Positions 55,328 to 64,000 of a stretch of DNA of 64,000 bases are shown here, piece by piece (within the stretch, counting starts at the first letter, position 1; the number at the start of each line of letters is the position of its first letter). The notes under the pieces were generated by a model. It was not told where the DNA came from. It saw nothing but the letters and a program-made list of their open reading frames with translations, and did not search any database. Where the stretch lies: the NCBI GenBank assembly GCA_020636095.1, contig JACJYN010000005.1, forward strand, positions 620,001 to 684,000, given 5' to 3'. This DNA comes from Lewinellaceae bacterium (GTDB lineage: Bacteria; Bacteroidota; Bacteroidia; Chitinophagales; Saprospiraceae). The translations under genes and the position numbers were made by a program.

Positions 55328-56416
55328 CTACGGTATCGGCCGCGACAATCGGAACTCCACCCTCCGGTTCTTCAGCCGGCCCAACGAGGTGCTATTGGAA
55401 GCGATGGGGTACTTTTCACCGAAGCCTTTGGCGGAAAGCCGCTTGTCGGGGATGCCCAGGCGGCTCAGGTAGGTGGCAACGGCTTCGGCCCGCCGGGAGG
55501 AGAGTTGTTGATTGGCGCCCGCGCCCCCGATGTTATCGGTATGGCCAAATATATCGAGTTTCAGTGTGGGATACTTTCGCATGATTTCCGCCAGGCGGGC
55601 CAGTTCCGCTTTGGAGGTGGACAGCAGGGTGGCGCTGCCACTTTCAAACTGCAGGTTGTCGAGGGTGATGACTTCTCCTTTGAGTAGTTCCTTGCCTTTC
55701 GGCCCGTCGAGTTCCAGGGGTTTGACTTCTTCAACTTTGGTGAATTCCAGTTTTTCAAAGCAGATTTCTTGCCGGTTGTTGTAGGCGCCGGTAGCGGCGG
55801 TAACGCCCCAGTACACCTTACTGTTGCCCCGAAAGATTCCGCTTACGATATCGCCCCGGTAGGAGAGCACTTCCTTTCCATCCAGCTCAATGGTGAGTTG
55901 CAGTTTGGCGGGCGTCCAACGCACCGTCAAAGGGTGCTCCCGGCAGTCTTCGATATTGGGGATGCGGGCCGGGCCGGCGAGGCTGTTGCCGTGGTGCACG
56001 CTGCCGTCCCGCAGCAGGGCGATATGATCCTGGTAGGGGTCGCCCAGGTGTTCGTTCAGCCAGGTGTCGATCTCAATACCCAGGGAGGGCTCCAGGCCGG
56101 CGAAGCCCATGCCTTCTCCCTGGTAACCGGTGCGGCGGGCGTAGGGGTGGAAGACGAAGACGATTCCGTCGGCGCCGTCGGCGTTCTTACAGCCCAGCAT
56201 CACCTGGAGTTTCATCTCAAAAGGGCCATTTAGGTCGATGGGTTGTTTGTGCCATGCCGATCCACCGGACCAGATGCGGTCGGGCGTCAGGCGGATGCAG
56301 TTGGCCCCGGTTTTTACGGCGTCGCCGGAGAGATTGAAATCATCGATGCTGGCCTCCTGTGTGTAGGAAACAGAAAATGCAGTTAGAAAAAAGAAAAGGA
56401 GATACAATTGCTTCAT
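55328..56416 (-). CDS. L-type lectin and OmpA-domain surface protein
   Basis: A 362-aa exported protein (MKQLYLLFFFLTAFSVSYTQ). Residues 20-215 are a legume-lectin-like beta-sandwich (GADGIVFVFHPYARR, GLEPSLGIEIDTWLNEHLGDPYQDHIALLR). Residues 245-360 are an OmpA peptidoglycan-binding domain (IFGHTDNIGGAGANQQLSSRRAEAVATYL, GFGEKYPIASN). It probably anchors a carbohydrate-binding domain to the cell wall. Confidence 0.85.
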   Translation of the reverse strand: MKQLYLLFFFLTAFSVSYTQEASIDDFNLSGDAVKTGANCIRLTPDRIWSGGSAWHKQPIDLNGPFEMKLQVMLGCKNADGADGIVFVFHPYARRTGYQGEGMGFAGLEPSLGIEIDTWLNEHLGDPYQDHIALLRDGSVHHGNSLAGPARIPNIEDCREHPLTVRWTPAKLQLTIELDGKEVLSYRGDIVSGIFRGNSKVYWGVTAATGAYNNRQEICFEKLEFTKVEEVKPLELDGPKGKELLKGEVITLDNLQFESGSATLLSTSKAELARLAEIMRKYPTLKLDIFGHTDNIGGAGANQQLSSRRAEAVATYLSRLGIPDKRLSAKGFGEKYPIASNSTSLGRLKNRRVEFRLSRPIP

Positions 56417-56640
56417 AACAGCCGGATTTTCAACTTCAAGTTAGAAAATTAACGGGAAAGAAGGAGGCTTGGTTGTCGGCAGGAGTGTTAGAGCATGTTT
56501 GGAGGCCGGGTTTGGAGATAAAAAGTGTCAATTTTTTGTTGAGATAAGGCATCATCCCTTCAGGGCAAACAAAGGGCGAAAAAGCCGGATGGAGATAGGC
56601 CTAAATAGTTACAGATACAGAAAATTGAACTATCCCCTCA

Positions 56641-56666
56641 CCACATCACCACATCACCACATCACT
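56641..56666. repeat. Short octamer tandem repeat
   Basis: ACCACATCACCACATCACCA followed by CATCAC: three 8-bp units of the same type as the array at 55209-55320. It is untranslated, downstream of the large exoprotein gene. Confidence 0.6.
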
Positions 56667-56681
56667 TCCTTCCTCTCCCTC

Positions 56682-59279
56682 TCATTCCCTACTTTTCACC
56701 CATTGCCCACTGTACCGCTGTCCATGAATAGCTATTGAAAACACATAACCCCCATTGGGGAGTGCAGAGAAATCGAGTTCCCGGCCGGCCGTTTCTTCCA
56801 ATTTATCGAACGCTTTTTGCCAGAGCTGGCGCCCCTGCATGTCGTACAACTCCGCTCTCATTTCACCTGTAGCCGGTGACTGGAAATCGAACCGCAGCCG
56901 GCCATCGCTGGGGTTGGGAGAGAGATTGAGTTTACCTTCCCGCCGGACGGTGAAGCGGGTGGACACCAATCCGTCGGCATTGGTTTTCAAAAGGTAAATA
57001 TCCCGATTCGCGGGCCCGCCGAGGTATTCATTGCCGATGGCGATAAGGCCGCCGTCCGAGGCCGGGCTGCCGTCAAAAAACAATATGGGATTTTGTTCCT
57101 CGCCGAATAACCGTTCCTGCGCAATGTTTCCCTGCCCGTCGTAAAAGGTCATTAAACCCTGCACCGTTTCCGTTGAAACGGGGGAGGTGAAATTGGACTG
57201 CGGGGGGCTGGGGTAAATGTATCCAACTGTCCAGAAACGGTTGTCCGGCAGAAAATGGATGCCATCCGAAGAGGCAACGTAGACGAAGCCTTCTTTTGAA
57301 TATTGCTGGTAAGCCAGTTCGTTCCCGGATGCATCCAGCCAATAGGCCTGGCTGTTGATCGCAAAAGGGGTGACATTAAAATCAAAAAACAGGCCGGAGG
57401 CGGCTATATCGCCATCGGGGCCGACATTAACGTCCGCATACGTGCCCGTCTCGGTTTCCGGAGATGCCGCCCATATTACGGTTCCATCCTCAATATCGAA
57501 TTTGACAACGCCGCCGCTGCCTGTGAACGAACTGAGTTCAAAGTTGGCGGCACATACCAGCGTTTGATCAAAGGGGGAATAGGCAAGGCCTGCCCCATCG
57601 ATGAAGTTCTCATTGTTTTCATCGTAGGCCTGCTCCCACTGTATTTCGTTGTTTTCATCCCATAGGGCCAGGTGGAGGCCTACATTGGAATCGGGGCTCA
57701 GGCTGATATTTGCAGCGGTGATAAAACTGCCATCGGGCAGGGCCGCAATGCTTCCGTTGGCTCGGCCCCTGTGGAAGGGAATAATGATTTCAGAAATAAG
57801 TTGCCCCTGCGGGCTGATTTCCAGAATAAACAGGTGGGGTTGCGGAGGATTGGGAACCTGGCCGGGCAGGCTGGCCCCCAGGACGACGAGGTTGCCATTG
57901 GCCCGCAGGCTGATACCCGAAACTTGATTGGTGTGCGTATCCGTCCCGTAATCCAGCGTCCAGAGTAAATCGCCAAGCGCATTCACCTTTAGGAAGGAAA
58001 CTTTGGTGTAAGTAAAGTTGATGCTGCGCTGGCCACTGACCAGATAAAAGCTGCCATCCTCTGCTTCTTGCACAAAGGCGCCGAACTCGTCGCCCACACC
58101 CCCTTCTCCATCCTGGCCGAAGGCCGTTAGCCATTCGGTTGTACCCGTAACCGAACCTTTCAGGACAAAAGCCTCCTGGCCGCCAGTCTCAGTAGCCGAC
58201 AAGCCGGCGATATAGATAGGGCTGGCGGCCGCTTCGCCGGTTGCGATCATATCGTTTGGTTTGGGTATTTGCTCATCAAAATAGAAAAAGCCTTCAATTT
58301 CACTAAGGTCAGGAGCGATAGCGAGCAACGCTCCGGGGCCTGACAGGCCGTTGGGATACACCATCAGGTAAACCAAACCTTCGATCAGTACAACCGAGCC
58401 AACCGTTCGGTAGTTGAAAAGATTCAGCCCTGGCGTTTCTGTGAAGGAATTATCCGTGATGACATTGCCATCGCCAGACACCCAGGCAGCCCAGGGATAG
58501 CCGCCGTGACCAGACACCAGAATGTCGCCGTTTTCCATTTCCTGAATATCAGAAAAGGCAGAGAAAAAGGTTGCGAATGAATCGTCCGCCAGTTCCCAGA
58601 TAATGGTTTGCAGGGAAGAGGATATCTTGGTTAGTTTCTCATCGCCGCGGGTATCCCACCCGATGAGCCAGCCGCCGTCAGCCGTAGCGCTGGCGCAGAA
58701 GAAATCATCCCTGTCTTCGGTAGCCAGGTAGGTATCGGCCTGAAGATTGCCCTGGCTGTCGATTACGGCGAGCCATACATCTGAACCGTTTTGGAGGCCG
58801 GTTTCCCGAAAACCTGCCAGAAGGATGTCTCCACTGGCGCCGAGGGCGGCGTCCAGCCCTTCATCCCGATCGGGGCCTCCGTAGGTTTGCGACCAGACGG
58901 TTGTGCCCTCCAAGTCGGTTTTGACCACATACCAGTCCCGGCCCCCTTCCCCGAAGCTTTTGGTGTAGCCCAGCAGGAGCAGGCCATCTTCCAGCAGGAG
59001 CAGTTTTCGGCCTTCCTCGTTTTCGTCCCCCCCGAAGGTTTTGGACCACAGTTCGCTGCCTTGTCCGTCTAAGGCGCTCAGCAAAAAGTCAAGGGAGCCA
59101 TTGTCGTGGTTGAAACGGGACCCCAGGGTATAAATTTGCCCGTTTTCGGTGCGCACGATGGAGTAGGCCTCGTCGTAGGCGTTGGGCAGGCCGTAGGTTC
59201 TTTCAAAAGTGATTTGGCCGAAGAGAAATGTTGAATAGCAAAGAACGAGCGCAGTCGCGAGGATAAAGTGGTTTTTCAT
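56682..59279 (-). CDS. Large T9SS-secreted beta-propeller protein
   Basis: An 865-aa protein with signal peptide MKNHFILATALVLCYSTFLFG. The body has repeated PQQ/Kelch-like blades (GDILLAGFRETGLQNGSDVW, GGDENEEGRKLLLLEDGLLLLGY, DGSFYLVSGQR). The C-terminus is a T9SS type A sorting domain (LNLSPNPSDGRLRFDFQSP...GRELDFSALPNGGYVFSIAIHGQRYSG). It is secreted and attached to the surface. Its role is unknown. Confidence 0.85.
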   Translation of the reverse strand: MKNHFILATALVLCYSTFLFGQITFERTYGLPNAYDEAYSIVRTENGQIYTLGSRFNHDNGSLDFLLSALDGQGSELWSKTFGGDENEEGRKLLLLEDGLLLLGYTKSFGEGGRDWYVVKTDLEGTTVWSQTYGGPDRDEGLDAALGASGDILLAGFRETGLQNGSDVWLAVIDSQGNLQADTYLATEDRDDFFCASATADGGWLIGWDTRGDEKLTKISSSLQTIIWELADDSFATFFSAFSDIQEMENGDILVSGHGGYPWAAWVSGDGNVITDNSFTETPGLNLFNYRTVGSVVLIEGLVYLMVYPNGLSGPGALLAIAPDLSEIEGFFYFDEQIPKPNDMIATGEAAASPIYIAGLSATETGGQEAFVLKGSVTGTTEWLTAFGQDGEGGVGDEFGAFVQEAEDGSFYLVSGQRSINFTYTKVSFLKVNALGDLLWTLDYGTDTHTNQVSGISLRANGNLVVLGASLPGQVPNPPQPHLFILEISPQGQLISEIIIPFHRGRANGSIAALPDGSFITAANISLSPDSNVGLHLALWDENNEIQWEQAYDENNENFIDGAGLAYSPFDQTLVCAANFELSSFTGSGGVVKFDIEDGTVIWAASPETETGTYADVNVGPDGDIAASGLFFDFNVTPFAINSQAYWLDASGNELAYQQYSKEGFVYVASSDGIHFLPDNRFWTVGYIYPSPPQSNFTSPVSTETVQGLMTFYDGQGNIAQERLFGEEQNPILFFDGSPASDGGLIAIGNEYLGGPANRDIYLLKTNADGLVSTRFTVRREGKLNLSPNPSDGRLRFDFQSPATGEMRAELYDMQGRQLWQKAFDKLEETAGRELDFSALPNGGYVFSIAIHGQRYSGQWVKSRE

Positions 59280-59417
59280 ATCAGAGTTTTTAGCGTTGAA
59301 GTTTCAAGATAAATAATTCCTTTTTTTTGTCAAAGGCTGTTTCTTGAAATATTCCTCTTGCCGCTTTAAAACAATGCATTCCAATATGTCAAAATCGATC
59401 TTTATCCAGTTGGCTTT

Positions 59418-60677
59418 TCAAATAATCATCCCTGCCCCCACGGTTTCATTCGTTCCCTCATCCACAAAGATGACGCTACCGGTAATGCGGTTCTTGCGGT
59501 AACTATCGTAGAACAGCGGTTTGGTAGTGCGGATGGCCACCCGGGCGATATCGTTCATCCCGATATTCTGATCCACCATATTGCGGTGCAGGCTGTTGAT
59601 GTCCAGTTTGTAGCGAATCTCCCGGATGACGCAGCGCGCCTCCTGGGTGGTGTGCTGGATGGTGTACTTGCCGCGCAATTGCAGCGGGCGCTCGTGGAAC
59701 CAGCACACCATCACCTCCATATCCTGGCCGACTTCCGGATGGTTGTTCTCGCGCACGATCATGTCGCCGCGGCTCAGGTCGAGGTCGTCCTCCAGCAAGA
59801 TGGTGACGGACAAAGGAGCGTAGGCTTCCTCCAACTCCCCGTCGTACGTATCAATTTTGGCGATCTTACTGGTAAAGCCAGAGGGCAGCAGCATGACCTT
59901 ATCCCCTCTCTTGAAAACCCCGCCTGCTACGCGGCCGGCATAGCCCCGGTAGTCGTGAAAATCATCCGTATTGGGCCGTACGACGTACTGCACCGGGAAA
60001 CGGCAGTCGATGAAGTTATGGTCGCTGCCGATGTGCACGTTTTCCAGATAGTAGAGCAGGGTCGTGCCGCCGTACCAGGGCATATTCTGAGACTTGTCCA
60101 CCACATTGTCGCCATTGAGGGCGGAAATGGGGATAAAGTGTACGTCGCGCACATCCAGCTTGTAGGAAAATTCTTCGAATTCCTGTTTGATCTCCTCGTA
60201 TCTTTCCTGGTTATAATCCACCAGGTCCATCTTATTGATGCAGACCACCAGGTGGGGGATTTGCAGCAGGGAAGCGATGAAGGCGTGTCGGCGGGTCTGT
60301 TCGAGTACCCCCTTGCGGGCGTCGATCAGGATGAGAGCCACATTGGCTGTCGACGCGCCGGTCACCATATTGCGGGTGTACTGGATGTGGCCGGGTGTAT
60401 CGGCGATGATAAACTTGCGGCGCGGCGTGGAGAAATAACGGTAGGCCACATCGATGGTGATGCCTTGTTCGCGCTCGGCCTTGAGTCCGTCCGTCAGCAG
60501 CGCCAGGTTGACGCCGACTTCGCCGCGGCGCTCACTGCTCTCCCGTACGGCTTCGTACTGGTCTTCGAAGATGGATTTGCTGTCGTACAGCAGCCGCCCG
60601 ATGAGGGTGGATTTTCCATCATCCACGCTGCCGGCGGTGGTGAAGCGCAGCAGTTCCATGTGTTTTGGGTCTATCAT
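59418..60677 (-). CDS. cysN: Sulfate adenylyltransferase subunit 1 (CysN)
   Basis: GTPase subunit of ATP sulfurylase, which with CysD makes APS from ATP and sulfate. The 419-aa protein has the GTP-binding motifs AGSVDDGKST, DTPGHIQYT, CINKMDLV and SALNGD, then EF-Tu-like beta domains. There is no fused APS kinase domain; CysC is separate, at the window end. cysD normally sits immediately upstream, but here 1.9 kb of arrays and an S23 gene lie between. Confidence 0.96.
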   Translation of the reverse strand: MIDPKHMELLRFTTAGSVDDGKSTLIGRLLYDSKSIFEDQYEAVRESSERRGEVGVNLALLTDGLKAEREQGITIDVAYRYFSTPRRKFIIADTPGHIQYTRNMVTGASTANVALILIDARKGVLEQTRRHAFIASLLQIPHLVVCINKMDLVDYNQERYEEIKQEFEEFSYKLDVRDVHFIPISALNGDNVVDKSQNMPWYGGTTLLYYLENVHIGSDHNFIDCRFPVQYVVRPNTDDFHDYRGYAGRVAGGVFKRGDKVMLLPSGFTSKIAKIDTYDGELEEAYAPLSVTILLEDDLDLSRGDMIVRENNHPEVGQDMEVMVCWFHERPLQLRGKYTIQHTTQEARCVIREIRYKLDINSLHRNMVDQNIGMNDIARVAIRTTKPLFYDSYRKNRITGSVIFVDEGTNETVGAGMII

Positions 60678-60710
60678 ATTATTCTTGTTTCTATTTATTC
60701 AATTAGGTGA

Positions 60711-60930
60711 CTGCTTTTTTAGTTGTACGGTGTACGGGTCTGGGTTTTGATGGGGTTGTGTACGGGCCTGGGTTTTGGTGGGGTTGTGTACGGTGTACGG
60801 GCCTGGTTTTGATGGGGTTGTGTACGGTGTAGGGCCTGGTTTTGATGGGGTTGTGTACGGTGTACGGGCCTGGGTTTTGGTGGGGGTGTGTACGGTGTAC
60901 GGATTGGGGTTTTGACGGGGTATACGGGAT
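60711..60930. repeat. Minisatellite of about 35-bp units upstream of cysN
   Basis: About six units of GTGTACGGTGTACGGGCCTG and GGTTTTGATGGGGTT-type sequence. The GTACGGTGTACGG core resembles the GTACGATGTACG word of the larger array at 61371-62557. No coding meaning is evident. Confidence 0.8.
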
Positions 60931-60937
60931 TCCAATA

Positions 60938-61282
60938 TCATCTTTGTGCTTTGATTGAATTAACAATGATACCCAATAAAGTATTGGCTTCTTTGCTTAG
61001 AGATGAGATTTTTTCGTCCCACCCATTCAGCAAGCGTTGGAGCAGATCAAGCCAGACAAGGGATTCGTCCAATTCTTCTTCGACTATTTTCCTCTTATTG
61101 ATCAGGTCTTTGGTGGATTTGGCCCGGTTGCTGGCACTGTAGTTAGCCGCCGAGGATGTAGCAGATTTGATGAGCTGCCGTTTTATGATGGTAAACTCTT
61201 CTGCTTTTGGCAGCTCTCTACAGAGCAGGATAACATTTAATGCCCATACTTTGAATCTTTCCAGCAAAACCTCTTTGTTCAT
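60938..61282 (-). CDS. Four-helix-bundle protein (S23 / 23S rRNA intervening-sequence family)
   Basis: A 114-aa helical protein (MNKEVLLERFKVWALNVILL, LIKSATSSAANYSASNRAKS, KIVEEELDESLVWLDLLQRL). The SAAANYxEA-like segment is diagnostic of the four-helix-bundle S23 family, often carried inside 23S rRNA introns but here stand-alone. It sits between two minisatellite arrays in the cysD-cysN interval. No function is known. Confidence 0.85.
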   Translation of the reverse strand: MNKEVLLERFKVWALNVILLCRELPKAEEFTIIKRQLIKSATSSAANYSASNRAKSTKDLINKRKIVEEELDESLVWLDLLQRLLNGWDEKISSLSKEANTLLGIIVNSIKAQR

Positions 61283-61370
61283 TGGCTCAAAGTTTCAGTT
61301 CAAAATAATTACATCGGGAGTGTTCGCAATTCGCAAATCAATGAAAATCAAGAGACTAACCCCCCACTCC

Positions 61371-62557
61371 CCGTCCCACCCGTACATCGTACATCGTACC
61401 CCTCCGGTTCCCGTCCCCCCCGTACATCGTACATCGTACCCCTCCGGTTCCCGTCCCCTCCGTACATCGTACATCGTACCCCTCCGGTTCCCGTCCCACC
61501 CGTACATCGTACATCGTACCCCTCTGTTTCCCGTCCCACCTGTACATCGTACCCCTCCGGTTCCCGTCCCACCCGTACATCGTACATCGTACCCCTCTGT
61601 TTCCGTCCCACCCGTACATCGTACATCGTACCCCTCCGGTTCCCGTCCCACCTGTACATCGTACCCCTCCGGTTCCCTGTCCCACCCGTACATCGTACAT
61701 CGTAACCCCCTCCGGTTCCGTCCCACCCGTACATCGTACATCGTACCCCTCCTGTTCCCGTCCCACCCGTACATCGTACACGTACCCCCTCACAGCTCCG
61801 GTTCCCGTCCCTCCGTACATCGTACATCGTACCCCTCGGGTCCCGTCCCCACCGTACATCGTACATCGTACCCCTCCGGTTCCCGTCCCACCCGTACATC
61901 GTACATCGTACCCCTCCGGTTCCCGTCCCACCCGTACATCGTACATCGTACCCCTCTGTTCCCGTCCCACCGTACATCGTACATCGTACCCCTCCGGTTC
62001 CCGTCCCCTCCGTACATCGTACATCGTAACCCTCCGGTTCCCGCCCCACCGTACATCGTACATCGTACCCTCCGGTTCCCGTCCCACCCGTACATCGTAC
62101 ATCGTACCCCTCCGGTTCCCGTCCCCTCCGTACATCGTACATCGTAACCCTCTGTTTCCGTCCCACCCGTACATCGTACATCGTACCCCTCCGGTTCCCG
62201 TCCCACCCGTACATCGTACATCGTACCCCTCTGTTTCCGTCCCACCCGTACATCGTACATCGTACATCGTACCCTCCGTTTCCCGTCCCACCCGTACATC
62301 GTACATCGTACCCCTCCGGTTCCCGTCCCACCCGTACATCGTACATCGTAACCCTCCGGTTCCCGCCCCCCGTACCCGTACATCGTACATCATCGTACAT
62401 CCCTCCGGTTCCCGTCCCACCCGTACATCGTACATCGTACCCCTCCGGTTCCCGTCCCACCCGTACATCGTACATCGTACCCCTCCGGTTCCCGTCCCAC
62501 CCGTACATCGTACACAACCCCCTCACAGCTCCCCCTCCCCTCCGTACATCGTACATC
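61371..62557. repeat. 1.2-kb minisatellite of 40-bp units between cysD and the S23 gene
   Basis: Around 30 degenerate copies of a 40-bp unit composed of GTACATCGTACATCGTAC, then CCCTCCGGTTCCCGTCCCAC. Some units lack or double an ACATCGT. The array starts at the stop codon of cysD. Stop-free frames arise on both strands by chance of the unit (e.g. YDVRCTGGTGTGGVRCTMYG); I do not treat them as genes. It is not a CRISPR: there are no unique spacers. Confidence 0.9.
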
Positions 62558-63464
62558 AAAAGTACCCCTGTTTCTTCCTATCCTCCATCGCCGTTTCCGA
62601 ACGCTTGTCATCAGCCCGCCCCCCGCGTTCCGTCTGCCGGGCGGCAGCGACTTCTTTGATGATATCCTCGATAGTGGCGGCTTCAGATTGCCAGACGCCG
62701 GTGCAGGTCATATCGCCGATGGTACGGCAGCGGACGGTCATGGTTTTAGTGGAGGATTCCTCTTCCGGGCGCTTATTGATATACTCACAATCGGCCAGCA
62801 GGATGCCGTCGCGTTCGAAAACCTGGCGCTGATGGGCGAAATAGAGGCTCGGCAATTCGACTTTTTCCTGGGCGATGTACATCCATACATCCAACTCGGT
62901 CCAGTTGCTGATGGGGAAGACGCGGAAGTGTTCGCCGAAGTGTTTTTTACCGTTAAAGATGTTCCACAATTCCGGGCGCTGGTTCTTAGGGTCCCATTGG
63001 CCGAATTCATCGCGGTGGGAGAAGAAGCGCTCTTTGGCTCGGGCCTTTTCCTCATCGCGGCGGCCGCCACCGAGCGCGGCGTCGTACTTTCCATGTTCCA
63101 GCGCTTCCAGCAGGGCGGCGGTTTGCAGGTAGTTGCGGCTGGCGTTGAAGCCTTTTTCTTCCACAACCAGGCCCTTGTCGATGGCTTCCTGCACAGATCC
63201 CACGATCAATTTAGCCCCGGTTTTTTCCACCAGGCGGTCCCGGAATTCGATGGTTTCGGGGAAATTGTGTCCCGTATCGATGTGCAACAGGGGGAACGGA
63301 ATCTTCGCCGGGTAAAAGGCTTTCATGGCCAGGTGGACCATGAGAATGGAGTCCTTGCCTCCGGAAAACATCAGCACCGGCCGTTCGAACTGGGCCGCTA
63401 CCTCGCGGATAATATAAATGGATTCAGATTCCAGCTCTTTAAGGTGGTTCAGGTTATAGCTCAT
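62556..63464 (-). CDS. cysD: Sulfate adenylyltransferase subunit 2 (CysD)
   Basis: Catalytic subunit of ATP sulfurylase. The 302-aa protein has the PP-loop VLMFSGGKDSILMVHLAMKA and conserved HIDTGHNFPET, ALGGGRRDEEKARAKERFFS and FPISNWTELDVWMYI. It starts at ATG 63464 and ends at the edge of the minisatellite. cysC lies 39 bp upstream. Confidence 0.96.
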   Translation of the reverse strand: MSYNLNHLKELESESIYIIREVAAQFERPVLMFSGGKDSILMVHLAMKAFYPAKIPFPLLHIDTGHNFPETIEFRDRLVEKTGAKLIVGSVQEAIDKGLVVEEKGFNASRNYLQTAALLEALEHGKYDAALGGGRRDEEKARAKERFFSHRDEFGQWDPKNQRPELWNIFNGKKHFGEHFRVFPISNWTELDVWMYIAQEKVELPSLYFAHQRQVFERDGILLADCEYINKRPEEESSTKTMTVRCRTIGDMTCTGVWQSEAATIEDIIKEVAAARQTERGGRADDKRSETAMEDRKKQGYF

Positions 63465-63503
63465 GATGGAATGGTCTGTTGATGATTGTTTGCTTCTTGG
63501 TTG

Positions 63504-64000
63504 TCAGGATTTGCGGTACTTAATGATGGGCTCTATGAATTCGAAAATGACCCGGACGCTGTCATTCAGATCCTGCCGGTCGGTACGAATCTCCAGCGCC
63601 GGCTTTTCCGGCGGCTCATAGGGGGCGTCCACCCCGGTGAATCCCTGAATCTCACCGGCGCGGGCTTTTTTATAAAGGCCTTTCACATCGCGGGCCTCGC
63701 ATACTTCCAGCGGAGCATTGATATAAATCTCGACAAAATCATCCTGGCCGATGATCTCACGCGCCAGTTGCCGGATGGCTGTCGTAGGGCTGATAAAAGA
63801 GTTGATGGTGATGATGCCGCTGTTGACATACAATTTGGATAGTTCGGCGATCCGGCGGATGTTTTCCCGCCTGCCCTCGTCAGTGAAGTCGAGGTTGTTA
63901 TTGATACCGCTGCGGATGTTGTCACCGTCCAGCGCCTGGGGGTAGTAGCCTTCATTGTAAAGGCGCCGTTCCAGATGTTGAGCGATGGTGCTTTTTCCCG
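63504..64000 (-). CDS. cysC: Adenylylsulfate kinase (CysC), 5' end outside window
   Basis: APS kinase that phosphorylates APS to PAPS. The frame is open to the window end and begins inside the P-loop (GKSTIAQHLERRLYNEG); DGDNIRSGINNNLDFTDEGRRENIRR and FVEIYINAPLEVCEARDVKGLYKKARAGEI are further family motifs. Roughly 30 N-terminal residues are missing. It leads the cysC-cysD-cysN set. Confidence 0.93.
   Translation of the reverse strand, partial: GKSTIAQHLERRLYNEGYYPQALDGDNIRSGINNNLDFTDEGRRENIRRIAELSKLYVNSGIITINSFISPTTAIRQLAREIIGQDDFVEIYINAPLEVCEARDVKGLYKKARAGEIQGFTGVDAPYEPPEKPALEIRTDRQDLNDSVRVIFEFIEPIIKYRKS

Noticed and set aside
59586..60710. 374-aa plus-strand ORF over cysN
   Set aside because: It is antisense to an unmistakable GTPase frame.
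61371..62557. CRISPR array or repetitive protein genes
   Set aside because: Units are contiguous without unique spacers and no cas genes are near. Open frames on both strands follow from the unit composition.

Overview
The window comes from a member of the Bacteroidota, most likely a Saprospiria/Lewinella-like marine bacterium. The evidence is type IX secretion (T9SS) C-terminal sorting domains, FecR/ECF-sigma pairs, hybrid two-component regulators with Y_Y_Y propellers, DUF3570/DUF4266/DUF4252 proteins, and promoter boxes of the TAnnTTTG type. No rRNA, tRNA, CRISPR array or insertion sequence was found. The taxonomic call is inference.

Left part (1-24976), mostly ordinary chromosome: a cytochrome c maturation pair (ccmF partial, ccmE), ftsE, a secreted S9 peptidase whose N-terminus carries a palindromic insert, two small unknown genes, a YyaL/DUF255-type lipoprotein, a BNR-propeller exoprotein, a GbsR/MarR-like regulator with a candidate operator, an ECF sigma/anti-sigma/three-DUF4252 operon with a clear terminator, an LptF/G permease with a PAP2 phosphatase, a GNAT fusion protein, an alanine:sodium symporter, and a second sigma/FecR pair. 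Gaps between these genes hold several long hairpin elements.

Centre (24977-52661), the accessory region: a decayed TPR/CHAT gene and a frameshifted hybrid two-component regulator lead into an intact 18-kb five-gene operon (30436-48440). It encodes a cytoplasmic PhoD-like phosphatase, a 1189-aa DUF6603-like beta-rich protein, and three large proteins of unknown function (about 1284, 1855 and 607 aa). The right end carries a deletion remnant of a second copy of the regulator and a second copy of a small minus-strand ORF. A fragment of the 607-aa gene lies left of the first regulator. The simplest reading is that a regulator-plus-operon unit was once tandemly duplicated and one copy collapsed. 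The neighbouring genes are riddled with frameshifts while the five giant ORFs are clean, which suggests the operon is under selection. This operon is the best candidate for an undescribed system. No contractile-tail, toxin or nuclease module is visible in it and I do not assign a function.

Right part (49086-64000): a secreted DinB-like protein, two frameshifted surface or lipoprotein genes, a DUF4266-DUF3570 pair with an outer-membrane barrel gene, a lectin-OmpA protein, a large T9SS exoprotein, and the sulfate-activation genes cysC-cysD-cysN. The cysD-cysN junction is split by a four-helix-bundle (S23) gene and two minisatellite arrays, one nearly 1.2 kb long with 40-bp units.
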